Shown here: piece by piece, positions 27,734 to 35,343 of the stretch
How the letters are laid out: each line of letters opens with the position of its first letter
How positions within the stretch are numbered: position 1 is the first letter of the stretch
Assembly: GCA_016893485.2 (NCBI GenBank)
Contig: JAFEKX020000001.1
Span: 5,349,501-5,413,500 of the forward strand
Length of the DNA: 64,000 nt
Direction: 5' to 3'
Source of the DNA: Streptomyces sp. P3
GTDB taxonomy: Bacteria > Actinomycetota > Actinomycetes > Streptomycetales > Streptomycetaceae
Position numbers and translations under genes: made by a program
Notes under the pieces: generated by a model
Databases searched by the model: none
What the model saw: the letters and a program-made list of their open reading frames with translations, nothing else
What the model was told of the DNA's origin: nothing

Positions 27734-28767
27734 ATGAGACGGCCCTCGCGCAGACACGGCCACCGGGCGGCGGCAGCCGTCGCCCTGGCCTGCGCCCTGA
27801 CGGCGGCGAGCCAACAGGGCGCCCAGGCCGACCCCGGGACTCTCACCGAGGTACAGGCCAGGCTCCAGAGCCTGTACCACGACGCGGAGGTGGCGACGGA
27901 CAAGTACAACGCCGCCGACGGAAAGGTGACCGCACAGGAGAAGCGCGTCACCGCACTCCATGCCCAAATCCGTACGACCGAGACCAAGTTGACCCACCTC
28001 ACCTCGATGGCGGGCGCGGCGGCGGCGGCCCAGTACCGCGGCGGCGGAGTACCCGCCGAGATCCAGTTCGCGTTGGCCAACGACCCCCGACGGGCCCTGG
28101 ACAACGCGGGGTTGGCGCTCCAGGCCCAGCAGAACACACAGAACCTGCTGGCCGAACTGAAGACGACGAAGTCGGACCTGGGCACCCGCACGGACGAGGC
28201 GGCGACCGAACTGAAACGGCTGCGGGTGAGCCGCGGCACGATGGCGAAGCAGCGCCGGACCATCGAGCAACACATCGCCGAGGCAAAGGAGTTGGAATCC
28301 TCGCTCGCCGCGCAGGAACGTGCCCGCCTCGCCGACCTGGAGAAGAAGGAGTCCGACCAGGCCCAGGCCAAGTGGGAGAGCACGGGCATCCTCAAGAAGG
28401 TCGGCACCGACGCGACGGCCGAGGGCAGGAAGGCCATCGCCTTCGCCGTCAAGCAGATCGGCAAGCCCTACGTCTGGGGCGCCGAGGGCCCCGACTCCTA
28501 CGACTGCTCCGGCCTCACCTCGCAGGCGTGGCTCGCGGCGGGCGTCACCATCCCCGCACGTCGGAAATGCAGTGGGCCCAGCTGAAGCACGTCCCGGTCG
28601 AGGACATGCGCCCCGGGGACCTGATCATCTACTTCTCCGACGCGAGCCATGTGGCGATCTACGTCGGGGACGGGAACATCATCTCCGCGCCGCGACCCGG
28701 TCGGTACGTGTACGAGTCGCCGGCGGCCTCGATGCAGATTCTGGGCGTGGTACGGCCCGACGCGTGA
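27734..28767 (+). CDS. Secreted NlpC/P60 (C40) peptidoglycan hydrolase, frameshifted
   Basis: A signal peptide (RRHGHRAAAAVALACALTAASQQGAQA) precedes a long coiled coil (about residues 36-200), then a C40 domain: QIGKPYVWGAEGPDSYDCSG with the catalytic Cys, and DASHVAIYVGDG with the catalytic His. It cleaves stem-peptide bonds in the wall, the coiled coil serving as a regulator as in PcsB/RipA types. One C is missing near 28557 (restored TIPRTSEMQWAQL). Restored length is about 344 residues. Its position after the T4SS-like genes suggests it may clear wall for the channel, but such enzymes are common. Confidence 0.9.
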
Positions 28768-28861
28768 ACCCCCTGCACAGGGCCCCGTTGTGCTGCCTGG
28801 CACAACAGCGCGGCCCACCTGACCGGACGAAGCCGTCACCGCCAGTAACAGCAGGAGAGCC

Positions 28862-29435
28862 ATGTCAACGATGCCAACGGAGAAGTCGGGGATCTGGAAG
28901 AAGGGCCGGATGCGGTCTCCGCTCCCCGTTTCGCTTCCCGTCCCGTTCAAGCCCCGCCCTCCGCTCCCACGGGGCAACAGGGCGCCGAGACCGAAGAACT
29001 GGACCCTGAGGAGGAACTGGACCCTGAGGAGGAAGAGGAAGAGCCCCCGCACCACCGCAATTCATCCTCTACAAACAGGGACCCGAATACACGCAGGCAC
29101 TGCGCCAGCTGACCCTGTGGACCCACCATGTGCTGCTGCCGGTCTACGGCAGGGAAGTCACGTCCTCGGCGCCCTGGTGCGGTCGTTGGTGGGAGCACCC
29201 CGAGGCAGTCGCTCAGCTCCACGGCCTGTGGCTCGCCTGGGGCGAACTGACCGGCCCCGGCTCCGACAAGTCCGGGCCCGCCAGTTGGCATCGCGACTAT
29301 CTGGCAGCGGTCATGGACTCCCTGCGAAGCCCGCAGGGGCCGTTCGCCGGCTGCAAGCCCGACATGCACCGTCCGAAGCAGACGCCTGTCGTCGATGCCG
29401 TCGATCCGTTCGGGCCGCCGCCTCGACCCGTCTGA
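28862..29435 (+). CDS. DUF4913 protein, first copy, frameshifted
   Basis: After one missing base near 28866 the head reads SNDANGEVGDLEEGPDAV. A Glu-rich stretch (about 28995-29055) and a second missing C near 29050 lead to PPQFILYKQGPEYTQALRQL. The DUF4913 core follows: LLPVYGREVTSSAPWCGRWWEHPEAVAQL, LWLAWGEL, WHRDYLAAVMDSL, GPFAGCKP. The conserved tryptophans and final GPFxxC are family marks. DUF4913 genes often lie near actinobacterial conjugation genes, from memory. A paralogue lies at 30934. caggaga precedes the ATG. Confidence 0.82.
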
Positions 29436-29454
29436 CAAAGGCACGAGGTCGCAG

Positions 29455-29497
29455 TCGAAGGGCCGGTGTGCGCATCCTGCGCGCACCGGCCCTTCGT
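29455..29497. terminator. Bidirectional hairpin between convergent genes
   Basis: A 17-bp stem with one mismatch (29457-29473 against 29479-29495; arms gaagggccggtg and caccggcccttc) and a 5-base loop lies between the DUF4913 stop and the convergent gene ending at 29577. It can terminate both. Confidence 0.8.
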
Positions 29498-29576
29498 CGC
29501 CCTTGCCCTTCACCGGAGGAGGGGGTGCCAGCGCATCAGCTCCGCCCCCGATGTCGTAGGACCTCAGCCGTACTTG

Positions 29577-30631
29577 TCAGCGGCGCGGCCCCGGCGCCGG
29601 TTCGTACTTCTTGGGGTCGTACTTCTTCTCGTGCCTCTTGGGCTGCTTGTCCTTGCTCTTGCTGCTTTCACCCCCGTTGCCGCCGCTTCCCCCGCTCTTG
29701 CTGCTGCTCCTGCTGCTGTCCTTGTCCTTGCTGCCTCGGCGGCGTTGGGTGTCGGGGTCCACAAGGGTTCCTCGGCGGCGCAGGTGCCCCGGTTCCGGCG
29801 GGTTGGGCTGCGCCGTCGAGTACGTGTCCATCCGCTGGAGCGGAGGCATCTCCGCGTGCTCGTCCACTGGCTGCAGTTCATAACTCTCGGCGACGGGAGA
29901 CTGCGGAGGGATTCCCGCCTCCAGGTCCGGCTCGACCGGGGCCTGCTGCTGAGGCGGATCGCTCGCGAAGTAGGTGCCCCCAGCCCGCGCTGCCGCGCCC
30001 CAGCCCTGAAGACCCGTCCCGGTATCGCCGAAGGGAACGTTGTTGCCGGCGGTCTGCAGGCCCACCCCGAGGAGATTGGTGGCATCGGCTGCCAGACCGC
30101 GGTAGTTCCCGGCGTTGAAGTTGTCGCGTGCGTGCGGCGCGATTTCGAGTGCCTGCATCGCGACGCTCGTCATGTTGATCGCATTTCCCCAGGACTTGAC
30201 ATTCTCTGTCTCCCCGTAGGCTTGCATGCTCTTGCCCACGGCCTCGACGATGTAAGGCGCGACCTTGCGGGCGAAGTTCTTGATTTCCTTGTTGTTCTCA
30301 GTGACCCACTGCTGAGTACCGCTGATCCACCTGCTCACCTTCGAGCCGTTGACCGAGAGGAAGGCGTCCTGGCGCTGGGCTTCCAGGTCCAGGTCCAGGA
30401 TGTTCACGGGGTTCTGCCCAGGTGCGGGCTCGGTGGGGAGCGCGCGGTCACTGACAGGTGAGTCGGTGAAGACCCTCGCGCCCACTCCCGGCTCGGCGCT
30501 GCGCCGACTTGAGCGACTTGAGGAGGTGCTGGGAGGAGAGCTACGCGCTGAGCAGCGTAGAAGCTGGAGTTGCTGCCTGAGCTGTGGACAGAGCCCTCAC
30601 TGTCATAGCCCGGTTGCGGAGGTGTCGACAC
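29577..30631 (-). CDS. Unknown protein with Ser/Lys-rich basic tail, frameshifted
   Basis: GTG 30631 follows aaagga. The head STPPQPGYDSEGSVHSSGS joins, after one missing base near 30487, to VFTDSPVSDRALPTEPAP. The middle (about residues 100-220) is helical and polar with less GC-biased codons than its neighbours: WISGTQQWVTENNKEIKNF, NAINMTSVAMQALEIAP, NAGNYRGLAADATNLLGVGL. The last 60 residues are Ser/Lys/Arg-rich (SSRSSSKSGG, SKSKDKQPKRHEKKYDP), ending GPRR. No membrane segment or known domain is seen. The basic tail and location make it a candidate T4SS substrate, which is only inference. Confidence 0.7.
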
Positions 30632-30933
30632 GCGATGTCCTTTCGTGAAACCAGGAGATCTGCTTGGCCAGGAACACAACGGGAGCCGAGTGGAAGGGGT
30701 TCAAAGAAGGACCGTCGAGCCGGTGCCACGCAGAGGCTCTGCGCCACGGCCGCCGGCGGCGCGCGGTGAACCGAACTCGGGGCGCACACGTAGTGCCTGC
30801 GGATCGGCTTGAACCGTGTCGAGCGGCACGCGCTGTGCGCCCTGGGCGAACCGCTGGACGCCACCTTGGAAGGAAACACACGCATGCGTGGCTTCATACC
30901 GTCCGCAGCCGCCGCGAAGAGGCGGGGCGGGTC
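30632..30933. other. Intergenic region between divergent genes
   Basis: About 300 bases with no supported gene. It should hold divergent promoters for the gene ending at 29577 and the second DUF4913 gene. I see no long palindrome in it. Confidence 0.5.
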
Positions 30934-31437
30934 ATGACCAGGACCACCGTCTCCGGGCAAGCCGCCGGCTTCGACGAGGATCCGCCGCCCGGATCTCCGC
31001 TGTCCGCACCGCACTTGATTCTCTACTTGGAGGGACCCGAGTACGCGCAGACGCTGCGGAATCTCACGCTGTGGACCCACCGTCTGCTGCTGCCGGTCTA
31101 CGGCCGAGAGGTCACCTCTTCGGCCCCGTGGTGCTCCCGCTGGTGGGCGCACACAGAAGCAGTCGTCCGCCTTCATGGCCTGTGGCTCGCCTGGGCGGAA
31201 CTGACCGGTCCCGGCTCGGACATGGTCGGTCCCGCCAAGTGGCACCGCGATCACCTGGTGCCGGTGATGTACAGCCTGCGGGACCCGATGGGCCCCTTCG
31301 CCGGCTGCAAGCCCGGAGTCCACCGGGCCAAGGAGATTCCGTCCGTCGACGACATGGACCCGTTCGGGGTGCGGCAGGCTCTCGGACCGCCGCCACCGCC
31401 CCCGTCGTCCCGTCCCGCCCCAGCCTGGCGGCGCTAG
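30934..31437 (+). CDS. DUF4913 protein, second copy
   Basis: Intact 167-residue protein and clear paralogue of 28862-29435: LILYLEGPEYAQTLRNLTLW, LLPVYGREVTSSAPWCSRWW, LHGLWLAWAELTGPGSDM, GPFAGCKPGVHRAKE. About two thirds of core residues are identical between copies by eye. It differs in having a Pro-rich basic end (PPPPPPSSRPAPAWRR). Two copies flanking a convergent unknown gene suggest local duplication. No ribosome site is strong; ggcggggcggg lies before the ATG. Function is unknown. Confidence 0.85.
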   Translation: MTRTTVSGQAAGFDEDPPPGSPLSAPHLILYLEGPEYAQTLRNLTLWTHRLLLPVYGREVTSSAPWCSRWWAHTEAVVRLHGLWLAWAELTGPGSDMVGPAKWHRDHLVPVMYSLRDPMGPFAGCKPGVHRAKEIPSVDDMDPFGVRQALGPPPPPPSSRPAPAWRR

Positions 31438-31749
31438 AGGCGGTCGAACGCGGGTCTGCTGTCGTCGGCGTACCCGTCAACCACCCCGTTCACGTCGCGG
31501 AACACGGCGTTCTACGAGTCGGAGGCCACGGGGTACGTTGTGCCACTTCCATCGAGGGCCGTTGCCCTTCGCCTCCCGGGCACGTCGAACCGGGCGTCGA
31601 GCAGCCCGCTGTCCCGGACCGCCTCGGCCGACGCCTCCGCGCCGCGCTCCGGGCGTTGAACCGCTCGGTGCGCGCGGTCCGTTACGTGTCTCGAACCGGC
31701 TCGGCGCCCAGCCGGTAGTGCCCGGTCCAAGGAACTGGGAGGAACGCAC
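31438..31749. other. Gap without a supported gene
   Basis: About 310 bases. Open frames exist on both strands, but none has a convincing start, ribosome site or conserved pattern. It may contain the promoter of the small gene at 31750. Confidence 0.4.
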
Positions 31750-32025
31750 ATGTCCGGAGGGAATGCGACCACGGCCGGTGCCGGGCGGTTCGCGCCGCAA
31801 GGTCTGCTGCGGCGGAGGCTGCTCCCGTCGGACTCGAAGGGGTGGTACCAGGCGTCGCCGCGACCGGTCGACGGTGTCCTGAGGTGTCCCGGGACCCCGC
31901 TGCCGTCAGGCCTGCTGCCGTTGCCCGAGGGATTCGAGTTGTCGAGGGGATCGGGGTTGCCCGCCGTGCCCACTACGACGACGTCGGCCGGGCCGTTCCG
32001 TGAAGCGGTGGCCGCCGGTCGTTGA
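31750..32025 (+). CDS. Small hypothetical protein
   Basis: A 91-residue frame starting 6 bases after a strong gggagga site. It begins MSGGNATTAGAGRFAPQGLL and continues with mixed Pro/Gly/Ser sequence (GWYQASPRPVDGVLRCPG). Third positions are GC-rich as in real genes. It has no membrane helix or known domain. It lies upstream of and in the same direction as the repeat protein at 32089, so it may be part of the same unit. It could also be a frameshifted piece of something longer. Confidence 0.45.
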   Translation: MSGGNATTAGAGRFAPQGLLRRRLLPSDSKGWYQASPRPVDGVLRCPGTPLPSGLLPLPEGFELSRGSGLPAVPTTTTSAGPFREAVAAGR

Positions 32026-32088
32026 ACCGTCGGACCCCGACGCCCGTTGTCGCTCGTGGCAGGACTTCCGACTTGAAAGAGGAGCGAC

Positions 32089-33535
32089 GTGGCGAACGAC
32101 AACACGGCTTCCCGGAGACGGCGGAACAGGCTGACCAGGCGGCGCCCCGCCAGACCGGTGCGTGACCTGGCGGGCGACCTGCTCAGGATCGAGTACGGGC
32201 TGAGGAACTATCACCGGCGCGACGGAGCGGGCCGGACCCCAAGCTTCTGGGGGATATGTGGGACGGGATCCGTCGCTTGGCGGATCGCGTCAGGGGCAGG
32301 TCACGATCGGCGCCGGACGGTGGGGTTACCCGCCCGGCGATGGGGGCTACGCGCCGGAGCGTGAGAGTCACACGCCGGCAGGCGGTAGGAGTTACCCGCT
32401 GGACGGCAGCGGCTACGCGCCCGCGGGGGGCCGGAGGTCGGCCCGTATGTCCAGGCCCCCACGCCAGGCAGGGGCGGGCCCACTCAGGCGCCGGCGGACG
32501 AGCGGACGTGGAAATCCTCTTCGGAGGAGACCGCGTTCAAGCAGATGTCGGAACTCGAGAAGTTCGTGAACGACCTTCCGGAACTCCAGCGTCATGCCTT
32601 CGAGGACGAGATTCTGCGCCGGGTCCAGGAGGACAGGAAGTGGCGCAAGGTACACGACAAATTCCCGGAACGCATGCCGGCCATGACGACGTATGCCAAC
32701 AACGCGTTCGAGAGGGAGTTGCGGCGACAGGCTGCCGCGAGCACCGAGCCGGAGCGGCGTGAACGGCGTTCGTCGAATCCCGAGCCAACGCGGGCGGTCA
32801 CGGCCACGGAGGCCATGAACAACGCCAGAGACGCCATTACGGCCCGCGACGCGGAGCAGTTCGCGGCCTACCAGGCACGCTGGGAGCGCGCATCCCGTCA
32901 GCGGTCGGTCGAGCCGAAGGAGAGCGGTTTCTCGCATTCGGGCGAGAACGCGATGATCGACAGCTTTGCCTTCGAAGAGGCCGCGAGGGTGACTCGGGAA
33001 TGGCGCGAAGGGGAGGACGAACGGAGTACCGCCGACCTCCGGAATCCGGGCCGGGATCCGTTGAGTGATGCGGTTGCTTTCAACGCGGTCGGGGACGCGG
33101 CCGTCGCGAGGGTCACTGCCGGCTCCGAGGGTCTGACTCCGCTGTCGGCGGCCGACCCGTTCGAAGAGGCGGAACGGGTGCGGCGGGAATGGGAGAAGGA
33201 ATGGAGTTCCGCCAACTCCCGGAATCCGGGCCAAGATCCGTTGAGTGATGCGGTTGCCTTCAACGCGGTCGGGGACGCGGCCGTCGCGAGGGTGCCCACC
33301 GGTTCCGAGGCCGACTCCAGCGCCGACGAGTGACCCGGTCCAGGAGGCCGAGGACGCGAGACGGGTCTGGGCCGGTGAGCTCGAACCACTCATCAACAAG
33401 GAGGGGCGACAGATCCTCGGCGAGCAGCCCTCCGTGAGGGGCAGAGGCGGCAGAACTCCGTCGTCCTCCTCGACCTATACGCCGGTTTCGCAGAACCACA
33501 CCCGGTCGAACACCCCCCGCCCCAGGGGCCGGTAG
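32089..33535 (+). CDS. Unknown protein with about 60-residue tandem repeats, frameshifted
   Basis: GTG 32089 follows gaggagcgac. The basic head (SRRRRNRLTRRRPARPVRD) leads to a Gly/Tyr/Pro-rich stretch (GRWGYPPGDGGYAPE, SYPLDGSGYAPAGG), a helical region (MSELEKFVNDLPELQRHAFE), and two near-identical repeats containing NPGRDPLSDAVAFNAVGDA at 33041 and 33221. A partial third copy (DPVQEAEDARRVWAGEL) is in another frame. The tail is basic and Ser/Thr-rich, ending NTPRPRGR. At least four indels (about 32247, 32290, 32430, 33330) must be corrected; restored length is about 480 residues. No family is recognised. Confidence 0.65.
32971..33296. repeat. Coding tandem repeat, 180-bp period
   Basis: ggaatccggg at 33041 and at 33221 begin nearly identical stretches of about 75 bp, exactly 180 bp apart. 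The start of each unit, ttcgaagagg, lies at 32971 and 33160, so the first unit is 9 bp longer. Near identity of DNA, not only protein, indicates recent duplication. Confidence 0.85.
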
Positions 33536-33648
33536 AAACATCAGCGCATTCCGGATCCGGGTGAACCATTTACCACGCTCCATCCGTCGTGCCCGTGCGA
33601 GTGAAAACGGATCACCGCCCCCAATGGCCCGACAGATAGGCACCTTTT

Positions 33649-35249
33649 ATGCGCACCTTGCGCGGCATGCGCAGACGCACATCATTCCTGCTTGCCCTGT
33701 TCCTGGTAATCGCCGGTGTGACAGGCACCGCCGTGGCCCTCCAGGTCCACCGCTCCAGCGGTACCGCCATCAACGGAACACCGGCCGCAGACGTCGCCGA
33801 CCACACCATCACCCTGCAGAACCGCACCGACACCCGGATCTGGGTCGGGAGCGAGGTCAACGCGGACGGTTCGGCCGCGCTCACCGGGCTGCCGACGCTG
33901 GACCCGGGCCAGTCCGCCACGATCAGCGTCCCCGAGCACGAGGGAGCCGGACACTGGCGAGGCACCTTTTTCGCCCGCCAGGGGTGCGGCGGTGACGACG
34001 GGAGCACGTTCCACTGCGCCGTCGGCGACTGCGGACCCTACGTCGACCACTGTTCCCTCGGCCAACAGCCCACCGGGCTCGCCGAGTTCAACTTCGACCC
34101 GGCCGACTCCCTGGCCCCCTGGTACGACGTCAGCTACGTCGACGCCGTCGCCGCGCCGGTCACCATCACACCGAACGACGTCACGCCCCCGCGAGCGGTG
34201 AGTGCGCGGTCGCCGGCTGTGCCGAGGATCTGCTGTCCGCCTGCCCGGCCGACAATCTGACCAGGGACTCGGCGGGCACCCCCTGGTGTGCACCAACCCG
34301 AACCGCGACGCGAAGACCCCGTACAGCGACATGATCAACCAGAAGTGCCCGACGGCGTACGCCTGGTCGAAGCAGGACGCCGAGCCGGGCAACAAGGTCA
34401 TGTACCAGTGCACCAAGTGCAGCGGCCTGACCGTCGCCTTCGGAACCGGCGCCTCCGCCCCGGCCGACCCGGCCACCACCCAGCCCGCCCCGGTCACCAA
34501 CCCCGTCACCACCGCCGCCCCGCTCCGCAAGGGCGTCAGCCTCAACCCCGTCGACGGCGCCTCCCAGGCGCTCGCCGACTCGGGCGCCTCCTGGTACTTC
34601 AACTGGGCCTCCTCCACCGGCGCGGTCACCAAGCCGGACGGCGTCGACTACGTCCCGATGATCTGGGGCCCCGGCTCCGTCACCGACGCCGAACTGGGCG
34701 CCGCCACCCAGGGCGGGACCAAGGAACTCCTCGGCTTCAACGAGGCCCGACAACGGCGGGCAGTCGAACATGACGCCCGAGCAGGCCCTCGACCTGTGGC
34801 CGCGGCTGGAGGCCACCGGCCTGCGCCTGGGCGCACCCGCGGTCGCCGCCAACGCCAATGTGGACGGCGGCTGGCTCGACCGCTTCATGAAGGGAGCCGC
34901 CGACCGCAACCTGCGCGTCGACTTCATCCCGCTGCACTGGTACGGCTCCGACTTCGGCCCGGACGCCGCGAACCAGCTGCGCGGCTATCTGCAAGCGGTC
35001 TGGGACCGCTACCACAAGCCGATCTGGCTGACCGAGTACGGCCTGATCGACTTCTCGCAGCCCACTCCCCGCTACCCCGGCGAGCAGGAGCAGACCGCCT
35101 TCATCACCTCGTCGACACAGATGCTGGACAGCCTGGACTTCGTGGAGCGCTACGCGTGGTTCACGCTCTCCACGCAGACCAGCCCGACCGGCCTCTACGA
35201 CGGTTCGACCGCCAACGCCAGCGGCCGTGTCTACCACGACGCGAGCTGA
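33649..35249 (+). CDS. Secreted thaumatin-like domain fused to GH128-type glucanase, frameshifted
   Basis: A signal peptide (RRTSFLLALFLVIAGVTGTAVA) precedes a thaumatin-like domain (about residues 40-265) with HTITLQNRTDTRIWVGS, FHCAVGDCG, LAEFNFDPAD, YDVSYVDA and CPTAYAWSKQD, and many cysteines for disulfides. A Pro/Thr linker leads to a glycosyl-hydrolase catalytic core with GVSLNP, FNEPDNGGQSNMTPEQAL, PLHWYG and WLTEYGLIDF, matching GH128 beta-1,3-glucanases; the Glu of NEP and of TEYG fit acid/base and nucleophile. Breaks at about 34187, 34283 and 34747. It probably binds and cuts fungal or oomycete beta-glucan. Confidence 0.88.
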
Positions 35250-35294
35250 CCGGGGAGTTGAACCCCTGTCACCTCCCACCCGTCGTACGGGTGG

Positions 35295-35336
35295 GGCCCG
35301 GCCGTGTCCCCGCTCCCCCGGGGCCGCGGCCGGGCC
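35295..35336. terminator. Hairpin between convergent genes
   Basis: ggcccggccg (35295-35304) and cggccgggcc (35327-35336) form a perfect 10-bp stem with a C/G-rich loop that can pair further. It lies between the GH128 stop (35249) and the proposed SARP stop (35344), so it may serve both. Confidence 0.6.
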
Positions 35337-35343
35337 GTGGTCG

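Noticed and set aside
31512..32105. Minus-strand frame of 197 codons opposite 31750-32025
   Set aside because: No ribosome site and no recognisable pattern; the plus-strand small gene has a better start context.
29577..33535. Type VII (WXG100) secretion substrates or toxin-immunity pairs
   Set aside because: No WXG motif, FtsK/EccC gene or recognisable toxin domain was seen.
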